A DNA stretch of 64,000 nucleotides from positions 62,001 to 126,000 of the forward strand of contig NZ_JACVAA010000002.1 in the NCBI RefSeq assembly GCF_014851565.1. Direction: 5' to 3'. Made by a program: the position numbers and the translations under genes. The notes beneath the pieces are model-generated. The model was not told the DNA's origin, made no database searches, and saw only the letters and a program-made list of their open reading frames with translations. How positions within the stretch are numbered: the stretch's first letter is position 1; each line of letters opens with the position of its first letter. Source of the DNA: Pseudomonas sp. PDM15. Its GTDB lineage: Bacteria > Pseudomonadota > Gammaproteobacteria > Pseudomonadales > Pseudomonadaceae. Shown one piece after another: positions 1-9,600 of the stretch.

Positions 1-544
1 ACATGCCGGCGGGCGTCACGGCCACCTCGGGCGCGACGAAGGTGACCTTGTCGCCGATCTTCAGACCGAGCTTCTTCGCCGCCAGGTCGCCGATGACGAT
101 GCCGAAGCCGCCGGCCTTGAGCGAATCGAGCGCGCCCTGATCCTTGAGGAAGTAGTCGCCAATGATCGACACCTTGCCTTCCTCGACCGGGTCGATGGCG
201 TTGACCAGCACCTTCTGCACCTGGCCGTTGTGGGTCAGCAGGCCCTGCATCTGAGTGAAGGGAGCAATGGCGGCCACCTGCGGGTGACGCAGCAGGCCTT
301 CGCCGATGGTGCGCCAGTCCTTGATCGGCGTGGGGCTGTCGAGGGTGGCGTGGGGCACCATGCCCAGAACGCGGTCGCGCATCTCGCGGTCGAAACCGTT
401 CATGACCGACAGCACGACGATCATCACCAGCACGCCAAGGGCCAGGCCGATGATGGAGGTGAGGGAGATGAAGGAGACAAACAGGCTGCGGCGCCGGGCC
501 TGCGTATAACGCACGCCGATAAAGAACGGCAGGGGTCTGAACAT
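1..544 (-). CDS. lolC: Lipoprotein-releasing ABC transporter permease LolC/LolE, 5' part
   Basis: Inner-membrane permease of the LolCDE complex, which releases outer-membrane lipoproteins to the LolA chaperone. The window holds the first 181 residues; the rest lies beyond position 1. The translation starts MFRPLPFFIGVRYTQARRR, has one hydrophobic segment at about residues 25-45 containing SIIGLALGVLVMIVVLS, followed by NGFDREMRDRVLG and a periplasmic region. This is the usual LolC/LolE N-terminus. The start is the ATG whose complement is at 542-544. It is divergent from the PilZ-domain operon. The lolC or lolE name is by family only, since the two paralogues are similar and the gene is cut. 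Confidence 0.85.
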   Translation of the reverse strand, partial: MFRPLPFFIGVRYTQARRRSLFVSFISLTSIIGLALGVLVMIVVLSVMNGFDREMRDRVLGMVPHATLDSPTPIKDWRTIGEGLLRHPQVAAIAPFTQMQGLLTHNGQVQKVLVNAIDPVEEGKVSIIGDYFLKDQGALDSLKAGGFGIVIGDLAAKKLGLKIGDKVTFVAPEVAVTPAGM

Positions 545-642
545 GAGTGAAGGGTTCGCTGGCGGAAAGAGAGAAACGTCCTTGTGGCGGGGCTTGGCGC
601 GCGGCTTTACACTCAGACCACCACTGCTGCCATGGGTTCGCC

Positions 643-1215
643 ATGTCGATTCAAGACGCCGATGATCGCCGCGAATACTACCGTATCGAGGATACGATCG
701 CACTGGATTTCAGCCTGCTCTCCAGGGCCGAAGCTCACGCCAGTGACCCGCTGCACGATAATTCTCCGCTGTTCAATTTGCTCAGCGAACTGCACCTGAT
801 GGACTTCGAGTCGCAGCACCTGCTGCGGCATATCAGCGAGCGCGACCGCACCCTGGCCAATTACCTCAAGGTGATGAACAAGCGCATCGACCTGCTCGGC
901 CAGGCCGTGGCGCAGAGCCTGCTGCGCGACATCGGTGCGCCGCGGCGGGTGTCCATCTCCGAGGGCGGCATCAGCTTCAATCACGGCCAGGTGATACCGG
1001 CTGGCAGCCATCTGGCGATCAAGATGGTGCTGATGCCCCAGGCCCTCGGCCTGCTGCTGCGCGCCAAGGTCGTGCACTGCCACAATCGAGACGATGGCCA
1101 GTTCGAGATCGGCACCGAGTTCGAGGCACTGACAGACGCCCAGCGACAGCTGCTGGCGCGCCACATCCTGCAGAAGCAGGCACTGGAGCGCCGCCAGGCG
1201 CGGGGGCAGGACTGA
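643..1215 (+). CDS. PilZ-domain protein
   Basis: Predicted 190-residue cytoplasmic protein with a PilZ-type cyclic-di-GMP-binding domain. The RxxxR motif is at residues 10-14 (REYYR). The second motif, about 95 residues later, reads SISEGG, with Ser where the family usually has Asp or Asn, so binding is likely but not certain. A helical insertion lies between the two motifs. The ATG at 643 was chosen over an upstream ATG at 547 because residues before MSIQDADDRREYYRIED look like leader translation. Its stop overlaps the next start by one base (TGATG), so translation is probably coupled to the downstream exported protein and phosphodiesterase. Its target is unknown. Confidence 0.8.
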   Translation: MSIQDADDRREYYRIEDTIALDFSLLSRAEAHASDPLHDNSPLFNLLSELHLMDFESQHLLRHISERDRTLANYLKVMNKRIDLLGQAVAQSLLRDIGAPRRVSISEGGISFNHGQVIPAGSHLAIKMVLMPQALGLLLRAKVVHCHNRDDGQFEIGTEFEALTDAQRQLLARHILQKQALERRQARGQD

Positions 1216-1511
1216 TGCGCGCCCTGCCACTGATGCTCGCCCTGCTGTTGCCGTTGCCGACACTGGCGGAAACCATCGAGATTCCCGTCGGCCAACAGGG
1301 CGACGCGGTCGCCGGCCTGCCCAAGCTGGGCGAATCCAGAAGCTCGGTGCTGGCGCGCTTCGGCCTGGCCGACGAGGAACATCCGCCGGTGGGCCAGCCA
1401 CCGATCACCCGCTGGGACTACCGCACCTTCAGCGTCTATTTCGAGTATGACCACGTGGTGAACAGTGTGCTTCACCACCAGCCCCGCCATCCCATCAAGG
1501 AACAACAGTGA
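1215..1511 (+). CDS. Small exported protein of unknown function
   Basis: 98 residues. An N-terminal signal peptide is clear (MRALPLMLALLLPLPTLAE, probable cleavage after TLA), so the mature protein of about 80 residues should be periplasmic. The mature part has the look of a short SmpA/OmlA-like fold: LPKLGESRSSVLARFGLADE, then WDYRTFSVYFEYDHVVNSVLHH. There is no lipobox cysteine. It overlaps the PilZ gene upstream and the phosphodiesterase gene downstream, so the three form a tight operon. I do not know its function; similarity to outer-membrane assembly lipoproteins is an inference from a short pattern. Confidence 0.7.
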   Translation: MRALPLMLALLLPLPTLAETIEIPVGQQGDAVAGLPKLGESRSSVLARFGLADEEHPPVGQPPITRWDYRTFSVYFEYDHVVNSVLHHQPRHPIKEQQ

Positions 1512-2227
1512 CCCTTATCTACGGCCACCGCGGCGCCAAGGGCGAAGCACCGGAAAACACTCTCGCCAGCTTCCAGCAATGCCTTGCACATGGCGTCACC
1601 CGCTGCGAGCTGGATCTGCATCTGTCACGCGATGGCGAGCTGATGGTGATCCACGACCCGACCCTCAAGCGCACCACCGGCCGCCGCGGCAAAGTGGTGG
1701 AGCATGATGCCGAGGAGCTAACGAATCTGGATGCACGCCTGGGCGGCCCGGGCTGGAAGACGCTCTGCCCCATTCCCAAGCTGGAAACCCTGTTCGAGCA
1801 GTGCCCCTTCGAGCACTGGCAGCTGGAAGTCAAAAGCGCCTCGCGGGTGCGTGCCGCGCGTACCGTGCTGGCCATCCAGGCCTTGGCCGAACGCTTCGGC
1901 ATCAAGGACAAGGTCACCGTCACCAGCAGCTCGCGCGAAGTGCTGCGCGCCCTGCGCCGCCTGACTCCGGAACTGTCGCGCGGCCTGGTCGCCGAGTACA
2001 ACTGGCTCGACCCGCTCAAGGTCGCCGCCCACCACGAGTGCTCGATGCTCGCGCTGAACTGGACCCTGTGCACCCCGGAACGCCTGCTCAAAGCGCAGAA
2101 GGCCGGCCTGCATGTGTCGGTCTGGACGGTCAACGAGCCGGCCCTGATGCGCCGCCTGGCCGACTTCGGCGCGGACAGCATCATCACCGACTTCCCGGGG
2201 CTGGCGGTCGATACGCTCAAGCGCTGA
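1508..2227 (+). CDS. Glycerophosphodiester phosphodiesterase
   Basis: 239-residue cytoplasmic-type GDPD enzyme (UgpQ-like), expected to hydrolyse glycerophosphodiesters to glycerol 3-phosphate and an alcohol. The N-terminus IYGHRGAKGEAPENT carries the catalytic His-Arg and the metal-binding Glu-Asn, and ELDLHLSRDGELMVIHD supplies the metal-binding Glu-x-Asp and the second catalytic His. The C-terminus VWTVNEPALMRRLADFG is typical of the TIM-barrel end. No signal peptide is present. The start is a GTG that overlaps the preceding TGA (GTGA), indicating translational coupling. A strong terminator follows at 2248-2277. Confidence 0.92.
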   Translation: MTLIYGHRGAKGEAPENTLASFQQCLAHGVTRCELDLHLSRDGELMVIHDPTLKRTTGRRGKVVEHDAEELTNLDARLGGPGWKTLCPIPKLETLFEQCPFEHWQLEVKSASRVRAARTVLAIQALAERFGIKDKVTVTSSSREVLRALRRLTPELSRGLVAEYNWLDPLKVAAHHECSMLALNWTLCTPERLLKAQKAGLHVSVWTVNEPALMRRLADFGADSIITDFPGLAVDTLKR

Positions 2228-2247
2228 GCGCACTTCTCAAGGACAAA

Positions 2248-2277
2248 AAGAAACCGGCCCGAGGGCCGGTTTTTTTT
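2248..2277 (+). terminator. Rho-independent terminator after the phosphodiesterase operon
   Basis: An AACCGGCC / GGCCGGTT stem at 2252-2271 is followed by a run of eight T. It lies 20 bases past the phosphodiesterase stop and would end the three-gene plus-strand operon. Confidence 0.9.
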
Positions 2278-2379
2278 GCAGCAGCGCGCCTGGTCAGAAA
2301 CTCTCCCGATTCGGCCAGCGCCAGGTGCGGGAGTCGCTGAGGGGATCCCCGACCGGCTCAGGCCACCGGTCGGAGCCGC

Positions 2380-3774
2380 TCAGAAAAGCCGGTTGAGACC
2401 GTCGAACGCCGCCACCCGATAGGCCTCGGCCATGGTCGGATAGTTGAAGGTGGTGTTGACGAAGTACTTGATGCTGTTCGCCTCGCCCTTCTGGTTCATG
2501 ATCGCCTGACCGATATGCACGATCTCCGAGGCCTGGTAGCCGAAGCAGTGCACGCCAAGGATTTCCAGGGTCTCGCGGTGGAACAGAATCTTCAGCATGC
2601 CCACCGGCTCGTGGGAGATCTGTGCCCGCGCCATGCCCTTGAAGAAGGCCTTGCCGACCTCGTAGGGAATCTTGGCCTGAGTCAGTTCCTTCTCGTTCTT
2701 GCCGATCGAGCTGATCTCCGGAATGGTGTAGATGCCGGTCGGCACGTCGTCGACGAAGCGCCAGCTGTCGTTCTCCACCGCGCTGCCGGCGGCCGAACGC
2801 CCCTGGTCGTAGGCGGCGCTGGCCAGGCTAGGCCAGCCGATCACGTCACCGGCGGCGAAGATGTTGCTGATCTGCGTGCGGTACTGCTGGTCGACCTCGA
2901 TCTGGCCGCGACTGTTGACCTTGATGCCGATGTTCTCCAGGCCCAGCCGGTCAGTGTTGCCGGTACGGCCGTTGCACCACAGCAGGCAGTCGGCCTTGAT
3001 CTTCTTGCCCGACTTGAGGTGCAGGATCACGCCGTTTTCCAGACCCTCGATGCGCTCGTACTCTTCGTTGTGGCGAATCAGCACGTTGTTGGTACGCAGG
3101 TGGTAGCTGAGCGCGTCGGAAATCTCGTCGTCGAGGAAGCTCAGCAACTGGTCGCGGTTGTCGATCAGGTCGACCAGCACACCCAGGCCGCTGAAGATCG
3201 AGGCGTACTCGGAGCCGATCACGCCGGCGCCGTAGATGATGATGCGTCGCGGGGTGTGGGTCAGGCTGAGGATGGTGTCGCTGTCGTAGATGCGCGGGTG
3301 GTGGAAGTCCACGTCCGCCGGGCGATAGGGGCGCGAGCCGGTGGCGATGACCACTTGCTTGGCCACCAGCTTCTCGACCACGCCGCTGTTGCACACCACT
3401 TCCACGGTCTGCTCGTCGGCGAAGCTGGCGGTGCCGAAGAACACGTCGATGCGGTTGCGCGCGTAGTAGCTGGTGCGCGAGGCGACCTGCTTGGAGATCA
3501 CCCGCTCGGCGCTCTTCAGCACGTCGGGGAAGGAGAACCAGCGTGGTTCGCCGATCTGGCGGAACAGCGGGTTGGTGTTGTACTGCATGATCTGCCGCAC
3601 CGAGTGGCGCAGCGCCTTGGACGGGATGGTGCCGAGGTGGGTGCAGTTGCCGCCCACCAGCGGACGGTTGTCGACCACCGCCACCTTGCGCCCGGCCTTG
3701 GCCGCGTTCATTGCCGCGCCCTCGCCCGCCGGACCGGAACCCAGCACCACCACGTCGTAGTTGTAGACCGCCAT
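2380..3774 (-). CDS. sth: Soluble pyridine nucleotide transhydrogenase
   Basis: 464-residue flavoprotein that transfers hydride between NADPH and NAD+ in the cytoplasm. The FAD-binding [17 protein letters not shown] is near the N-terminus. The disulfide-oxidoreductase active-site region reads [17 protein letters not shown], with Thr replacing the second redox Cys, which is the hallmark of Sth/UdhA rather than dihydrolipoamide dehydrogenase. A second dinucleotide fold ([13 protein letters not shown]), ATD-type FAD motif ([15 protein letters not shown]) and C-terminal dimer domain follow. The length matches the family. The start ATG has a purine-rich GGAG sequence just upstream on the minus strand. 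Confidence 0.96.
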   Translation of the reverse strand: MAVYNYDVVVLGSGPAGEGAAMNAAKAGRKVAVVDNRPLVGGNCTHLGTIPSKALRHSVRQIMQYNTNPLFRQIGEPRWFSFPDVLKSAERVISKQVASRTSYYARNRIDVFFGTASFADEQTVEVVCNSGVVEKLVAKQVVIATGSRPYRPADVDFHHPRIYDSDTILSLTHTPRRIIIYGAGVIGSEYASIFSGLGVLVDLIDNRDQLLSFLDDEISDALSYHLRTNNVLIRHNEEYERIEGLENGVILHLKSGKKIKADCLLWCNGRTGNTDRLGLENIGIKVNSRGQIEVDQQYRTQISNIFAAGDVIGWPSLASAAYDQGRSAAGSAVENDSWRFVDDVPTGIYTIPEISSIGKNEKELTQAKIPYEVGKAFFKGMARAQISHEPVGMLKILFHRETLEILGVHCFGYQASEIVHIGQAIMNQKGEANSIKYFVNTTFNYPTMAEAYRVAAFDGLNRLF

Positions 3775-3937
3775 GCTTACTCCTCATCGCGCACCGGGCC
3801 GCTCGATACAGATCGGCAAGGCCCGGATCGACCGCGCCCCCATGGCCGCGGCTCTCGAAACTCTTTACACAGCTTAGCCGTGCAATTTTGCCCGGCACAT
3901 TAGCGCTTGGTCGCGGCGTAGGCGAGCTTTCTCTCCA

Positions 3938-4972
3938 CTACATGCCCGCGTCAGGCGCCTGCGGCTCGCCGAAGCGGCGCACGAAAGCCGTGCTCGCCCG
4001 GGTGACGAAGCGCTCCCCGTCGCGCCGGATAAACAGCGCGGCGACACCCTCGCGTTCGGCGTAGGCCATGCCCGCCTCGGGACCCAGCACCATCAGAGCG
4101 GTCGACAGGCCATCGGCACGCAGCACCGAGGCATCCACCACGCTGACCGAGGCCAGGTCGTGGCTGACCGGCCGCCCCGTGCGCGGGTCGAAGGTATGCG
4201 AATAGCGCTGGCCGCCGGCCTCGAAGTAATTGCGGTAGTCACCGGAGGTGGATGCGCCAAGACCATCCAGAGCCAGGCGCAGCTGCTCTTCGCGCCCCTC
4301 GTCGAGCGGCGCCTCGATGGCCACCGTCCAGGGCGAACCGTCCGGCTTGCGCCCGACCGCCTTCAGCTCGCCGGTGATCTCCAGCAGGAAGCTGCGCACA
4401 CCCAATTCGTTCAGGCGTGCGGCGATGCGGTCCACCGCCGCGCCGGCGGCGATGGCGTCGAGATCGACGCGCAGGAACACATCCTTGCACAGCCGCTCGC
4501 CGTCGATGCGCAGGTGGCGCTGGCCGATCGCGGGCAGCACCGCGGCAATCTCCTCCGCGGCCGGCACGCGACGACCGCGCGATTGCGCGCCGAACCCCCA
4601 GAGGTCCATCAGCGGTTGCACGGTGAAATCGAAGGCGCCCTCACTGCCGGCGGATAGCTGGGCACCGAAGCGCACCAGCTGCAGCACCGGCTCGGGCATG
4701 GCCATGCATGCGCCCGCCGGCAGCTGGTTGAAACGCGACAGGTCTGAGTCCGCGCGCCAGGTCGACATCTGTCGGTCGATCTCGACCAGCATGCCCTCCA
4801 CCTCGGCCTGCAAACGCTCGCGCGGCGGCGCGCCTTCGGCCTGCACATATTTCAGCGAGTAATGGCTGCCCATGGTCGGCCCGCCGAACTCCTGCAGCGC
4901 ATCGCCACAGCCGTTCAGCAACAGGATCAGGAACAGCACAGAGAATCTGGCCACAAGGGAATTCCGTTGCAA
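3938..4972 (-). CDS. apbE: FAD:protein FMN transferase (ApbE family lipoprotein)
   Basis: 344 residues with a lipoprotein signal peptide (lipobox LLNGC, Cys at about residue 22), so a membrane-anchored periplasmic enzyme. ApbE attaches FMN to threonine of Na+-NQR or RNF subunits and similar partners. Family signatures are present: GGPTMGSHYSLKY, MSTWRADSDLSRFN, the central DLDAIAAGAAVDRIA, TSGDYRNYFE, HTFDPRTGRPVSHD and ADGLSTALMVLGP with metal-binding Asp residues. In P. aeruginosa this gene closes the nqr operon; here the next gene upstream is gap and no nqr subunit is adjacent. The partner flavoprotein must be elsewhere or be a different one. Confidence 0.92.
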   Translation of the reverse strand: MQRNSLVARFSVLFLILLLNGCGDALQEFGGPTMGSHYSLKYVQAEGAPPRERLQAEVEGMLVEIDRQMSTWRADSDLSRFNQLPAGACMAMPEPVLQLVRFGAQLSAGSEGAFDFTVQPLMDLWGFGAQSRGRRVPAAEEIAAVLPAIGQRHLRIDGERLCKDVFLRVDLDAIAAGAAVDRIAARLNELGVRSFLLEITGELKAVGRKPDGSPWTVAIEAPLDEGREEQLRLALDGLGASTSGDYRNYFEAGGQRYSHTFDPRTGRPVSHDLASVSVVDASVLRADGLSTALMVLGPEAGMAYAEREGVAALFIRRDGERFVTRASTAFVRRFGEPQAPDAGM

Positions 4973-5000
4973 TCAGGCGCAAGCCTAGGCGCAGAAAACG

Positions 5001-5026
5001 AAAACGGGAGCCGAAGCTCCCGTTTT
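5001..5026 (-). terminator. Terminator downstream of gap
   Basis: A perfect 11-bp stem AAAACGGGAGC / GCTCCCGTTTT with a four-base loop (TTCG on the minus strand) lies 17 bases after the gap stop. It separates gap from apbE, so apbE probably needs its own promoter. Confidence 0.85.
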
Positions 5027-5042
5027 GCGTATTACCCGGCGC

Positions 5043-6500
5043 TTAGCGCGGGAAGGCCGGCGGGTTGACCCCAGCCATCTCTTCCATCACGCGCACCACC
5101 TGGCAGCTATAGCCGAACTCGTTGTCGTACCACACGTACAGCACGACGCGGTTGTCGTTGCAGATGGTGGCTTCGGCGTCGACCACACCGGCGTGGCGCG
5201 AGCCGACGAAGTCGGTGGACACCACTTCCTGGGACTGGACGAAGTCGATCTGCTTCTGCAGGTCCGAGTGCATGGCCATCTGGCGCAGGTACTCGTTGAT
5301 CTCTTCGCGAGTAGTGGCCTTCTCCAGGTTCAGGTTGAGGATGGCCATGGAGACGTTCGGCGTCGGTACGCGAATGGCGTTGCCGGTCAGCTTGCCTTTC
5401 AGGACCGGCAGGGCCTTGGCGGCTGCAGTGGCGGCACCGGTCTCGGTGATCACCATGTTCAGCGGGGCGCTGCGGCCACGGCGATCGCCCTTGTGGAAAT
5501 TGTCGATCAGGTTCTGGTCGTTGGTGTACGAGTGAACGGTTTCGACGTGACCGTTGACGATGCCGTATTGATCGTTGACGGCTTTCAGCACCGGCACGAT
5601 GGCGTTGGTGGTGCAGGAAGCAGCCGAGATGATCTTGTCGTCAGCGGTGATTTCGCTGTGGTTGATGCCGTGCACGATGTTCTTCAGCGCGCCCTTGCCC
5701 GGTGCGGTCAGGACGACGCGGTCGACACCCGGGCAGGCCAGGTGCTGGCCCAGGCCATCGGCATCGCGCCATACGCCGGTGTTGTCGACCAGCAGGGCAT
5801 TCTTGATGCCGTACTGGGTGTAGTCGACTTCGGTCGGCGACTTGGCGTAGATCACCTGGATCAGGTTGCCGTTGGCGGTCAGGGTGTTGTTTTCCTCGTC
5901 GATGGTGATGGTGCCATCGAACTTGCCGTGCACCGAGTCACGGCGCAGCAGGCTGGCGCGCTTGACCAGATCATTGCTGGAACCCTTGCGCACGACAATG
6001 GCGCGCAGGCGCAGGCCGTCGCCGCCACCGGTTTTCTCGATCAGGATGCGCGCCAGCAGGCGGCCGATGCGGCCGAAACCGTACAGAACCACGTCGGTGC
6101 CTTCGCGGGCAGCGCCGTTCTGCTTGCCAACCACGTCAGCCAGCTCGTCCTTGACGAACTGCTCGACGGCACGGCCGTTGCCTTCGGTCTTGAACTTGCT
6201 GGCCATCTTGCCCAGGTCCACGGAGGCGGCGCCGAGCTTGAGGTCGCTCATAGCCTTGAGGATCGGGAAGGTATCGTGAACCGACAGCTCGCTGCCTTCG
6301 TCAGCCAGGCGGTGACGGGCGAAGCGATGGGCTTTGAGGATGTCGATCACCGAACGGTTGATCAGACCACGGCCGTAGATCGAGGTCACCACGCTGTTGT
6401 TGCGGTAGAGCTGACCGATCATAGGAATCATCGCTTCTGCGAGGGCTTCACGATCAATCCACTCACCGAGACACTGGTCGGGCTTCTGGGTCACGGGCAA
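5043..6500 (-). CDS. gap: Glyceraldehyde-3-phosphate dehydrogenase, long form
   Basis: 485-residue cytoplasmic enzyme, about 150 residues longer than the usual GAPDH. Residues 1-130 form a helical extension of unknown role. The NAD-binding motif VVLYGFGRIGRLLARILIE starts near residue 132. The catalytic SAASCTTNAIVPVLK with the nucleophilic Cys follows, then HSYTNDQNLID, the phosphate-binding region RGRSAPLNMVITETGAA, and the conserved C-terminal WYDNEFGYS. The organisation matches the GapB-type enzymes used by pseudomonads mostly in gluconeogenesis; that role is known of the family and not shown here. It is divergent from mfd and has a clear promoter. Confidence 0.93.
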   Translation of the reverse strand: MPVTQKPDQCLGEWIDREALAEAMIPMIGQLYRNNSVVTSIYGRGLINRSVIDILKAHRFARHRLADEGSELSVHDTFPILKAMSDLKLGAASVDLGKMASKFKTEGNGRAVEQFVKDELADVVGKQNGAAREGTDVVLYGFGRIGRLLARILIEKTGGGDGLRLRAIVVRKGSSNDLVKRASLLRRDSVHGKFDGTITIDEENNTLTANGNLIQVIYAKSPTEVDYTQYGIKNALLVDNTGVWRDADGLGQHLACPGVDRVVLTAPGKGALKNIVHGINHSEITADDKIISAASCTTNAIVPVLKAVNDQYGIVNGHVETVHSYTNDQNLIDNFHKGDRRGRSAPLNMVITETGAATAAAKALPVLKGKLTGNAIRVPTPNVSMAILNLNLEKATTREEINEYLRQMAMHSDLQKQIDFVQSQEVVSTDFVGSRHAGVVDAEATICNDNRVVLYVWYDNEFGYSCQVVRVMEEMAGVNPPAFPR

Positions 6501-6537
6501 TTACCTTCCACATGTAGGGGCTGAAAAAAGGGGCTAC

Positions 6538-6566
6538 ATTATGACGGCGCCCACTGCACTGAGCAA
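6538..6566 (-). promoter_or_regulatory. Probable sigma-70 promoter of gap
   Basis: On the minus strand TTGCTC and CATAAT are separated by exactly 17 bases. The -10 box lies about 40 bases before the gap start. This is a sequence match only. Confidence 0.6.
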
Positions 6567-6637
6567 TGTGCGCCCGTCGTAACTGACAGTAGATACCTCC
6601 GCTCGTTACAATCGCCCCCTTCTTTTCGCCTGGGGCC

Positions 6638-9600
6638 GTGACACCCGTGTCCGTACTGCACTTGCCGAAACTGCCGGGCGCCGCCGGCAAACAGCACTGG
6701 GGCAACCTGCCCGGGGCCGCGCTGAGCCTGGCTGTCGCCGAGGCAGCCAGCGCCGCCAAACGCTTCACCCTGCTGCTGACTGCCGACAGCCAGAGCGCCG
6801 AGCGCCTGCAGGAAGAGCTGGCGTTCTTCGCCCCGGACCTGCCGGTGCTGCACTTCCCGGACTGGGAAACCCTGCCCTACGACGTGTTCTCGCCGCACCA
6901 GGACATCATTTCCCAGCGCATCGCCACCCTCTATCGCCTGCCGGAGATCAAGCACGGCGTGTTGGTGGTGCCGATCGCCACCGCCCTGCACCGCCTGGCG
7001 CCGACCCGCTTCCTGCTCGGCTCCGGCCTGCTGCTGGACGTCGGCCAGAAGCTCGATGTGGAAGAAATGCGCGCCCGCCTGGAAGCCGCCGGCTACCGCT
7101 GCGTGGATACCGTCTACGAGCATGGCGAGTTCGCCGTGCGCGGCGCGCTGATCGACCTGTTCCCCATGGGCAGCGATACGCCCTACCGCATTGACCTGTT
7201 CGACGACGAGATCGAGACCCTGCGCACCTTCGACCCGGAGACCCAGCGCTCGGTGGACAAGGTGGAGTCGATCCGCCTGCTGCCGGCCCGCGAGTTTCCG
7301 CTGGAGAAGAAAGCCGTCACCGACTTCCGCGGGCGCTTCCGTGAACGTTTCGACGTCGACTTCCGCCGCTGCCCGATCTACCAGGACCTCGCCTCCGGCA
7401 TCACCCCGGCCGGCATCGAGTACTACCTGCCGCTGTTCTTCGAGGAGACCGGGACTCTGTTCGACTACCTGCCGGGCGACACCCAGGTGTTCTCTCTGCC
7501 GGGCATCGAGCAGGCCGCCGAGCAGTTCTGGACCGACGCACGCAACCGCTACGAGGATCGCCGCGTCGACCCCGAACGCCCGCTGCTGCCGCCGGCCGAC
7601 ATCTTCCTGCCGGTGGAGGACTGCTTCGCCCGCCTGAAGAACTGGCCGCGCGTGGTAGTCAGCCAGGAGGACGTGGACGTCGGCGTCGGCCGCGAGCGTT
7701 TCGACGCCCGCGCCCTACCCGACCTGGCGATCCAGGCCAAGGCCAGCGAGCCGTTGGCCGCACTGCGTCGCTTTATCGAGGAATACCCGGGCCGTGTGCT
7801 GTTTAGCGCCGAGTCTGCCGGTCGCCGCGAAGTGCTGCTGGAGCTACTGGCGCGCCTCAAGCTGAAACCGGTGGAAGTGGCCGGCTGGAAGGAATTTACC
7901 GACAGCAGCGAGCGCCTGGCCATTTGCATCGCCCCGCTGGACGAGGGCCTGCTGCTCGACAAGATCGCCCTGGTCGCCGAGAGTCCGCTGTTCGGCCAGC
8001 GGGTGATGCAGCGCCGCCGCCGCGAGAAATCACGCGACGGTGGCGACAACGTGATCAAGAACCTCACCGAGCTGCGCGAAGGCGCGCCGGTGGTGCATAT
8101 CGACCATGGCGTCGGCCGCTACCTGGGCCTGGTGACCATGGAGTTTGACGGCCAGGCCGCCGAATTCCTCGCCCTGATGTACGCCGAGGAAGCCAAGCTC
8201 TACGTGCCGGTGGCCAGCCTGCACCTGATCGCCCGCTACACCGGCAGCGACGACGCCCTGGCCCCGCTGCACCGCCTGGGCTCGGAGACCTGGCAGAAGG
8301 CCAAGCGCAAGGCCGCCGAGCAGGTGCGCGACGTAGCCGCCGAGCTGCTCGACATCTACGCCCGCCGCGCCGCCCGCGAAGGCTATGCGTTCAAGGACCC
8401 GGCCGCCGACTACGCCACCTTCAGTGCCGGCTTCCCCTTCGAGGAGACCCCGGACCAGCAAAACGCCATCGACGCGGTGCGCGAGGACATGCTGGCGGCC
8501 AAGCCGATGGACCGCCTGGTGTGCGGCGACGTCGGCTTCGGCAAGACCGAGGTGGCCATGCGCGCCGCCTTTATCGCCGTGCACAGCGGCCGTCAGGTGG
8601 CAGTGCTGGTGCCCACCACCCTGCTCGCCCAGCAGCACTACAACAGCTTCCGCGACCGCTTCGCCGACTGGCCGGTGACGGTCGAGGTGATGAGCCGCTT
8701 CAAGAGCGCCAAGGAGGTCAACGAGGCCGTGGCCAAGCTGGCCGAGGGCAAGATCGATATCGTCATCGGCACCCACAAGCTGCTGCAGGACGATGTGCGC
8801 TTCAAGGACCTGGGTCTGTGCATCATCGACGAGGAGCACCGCTTCGGCGTCCGTCAGAAGGAGCAGCTCAAGGCCCTGCGCAGCGAAGTCGACATCCTCA
8901 CCCTGACCGCCACACCGATCCCGCGCACGCTGAACATGGCGGTGTCGGGCATGCGCGACCTGTCGATCATCGCCACCCCGCCGGCACGCCGCCTGTCGGT
9001 GCGCACCTTCGTCATGGAGCAGAACAACCCCACGATCAAGGAGGCGCTGCTACGCGAACTGCTGCGCGGCGGCCAGGTGTACTACCTGCACAACGACGTG
9101 AAGACCATCGAGAAGTGCGCCGCCGACCTGGCCGCACTGGTGCCCGAGGCACGCATCGGCATCGGCCACGGGCAGATGCACGAGCGCGACCTGGAGCGGG
9201 TGATGAGCGACTTCTACCACAAGCGCTTCAACGTGCTGGTGGCCTCGACCATCATCGAGACCGGCATCGACGTGCCGAGCGCCAACACCATCCTCATCGA
9301 GCGCGCCGACAAGTTCGGCCTGGCCCAGCTGCACCAGTTGCGCGGCCGCGTCGGCCGTAGCCACCACCAGGCCTACGCCTACCTGCTCACCCCGCCACGC
9401 AAGGGCATGACCGAGGATGCGCAGAAGCGCCTGGAAGCCATAGCCAACGCCCAAGACCTGGGCGCGGGCTTCGTCCTGGCCACCCACGATCTGGAAATCC
9501 GCGGCGCCGGCGAGCTGCTCGGCGACGGCCAGAGCGGGCAGATCCAGGCCGTCGGCTTCACGCTCTACATGGAGATGCTCGAGCGCGCGGTCAAGGCCAT

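Noticed and set aside
2341..2373. GGGGATCCCC palindrome and CCGACCGG/CCGGTCGG stem after sth
   Set aside because: A stem is present but there is no T run on the minus strand, so I do not call it a terminator.
2515..3903. 462-residue plus-strand open frame
   Set aside because: Antisense of sth with the typical low-complexity Val/His/Asp-rich translation.
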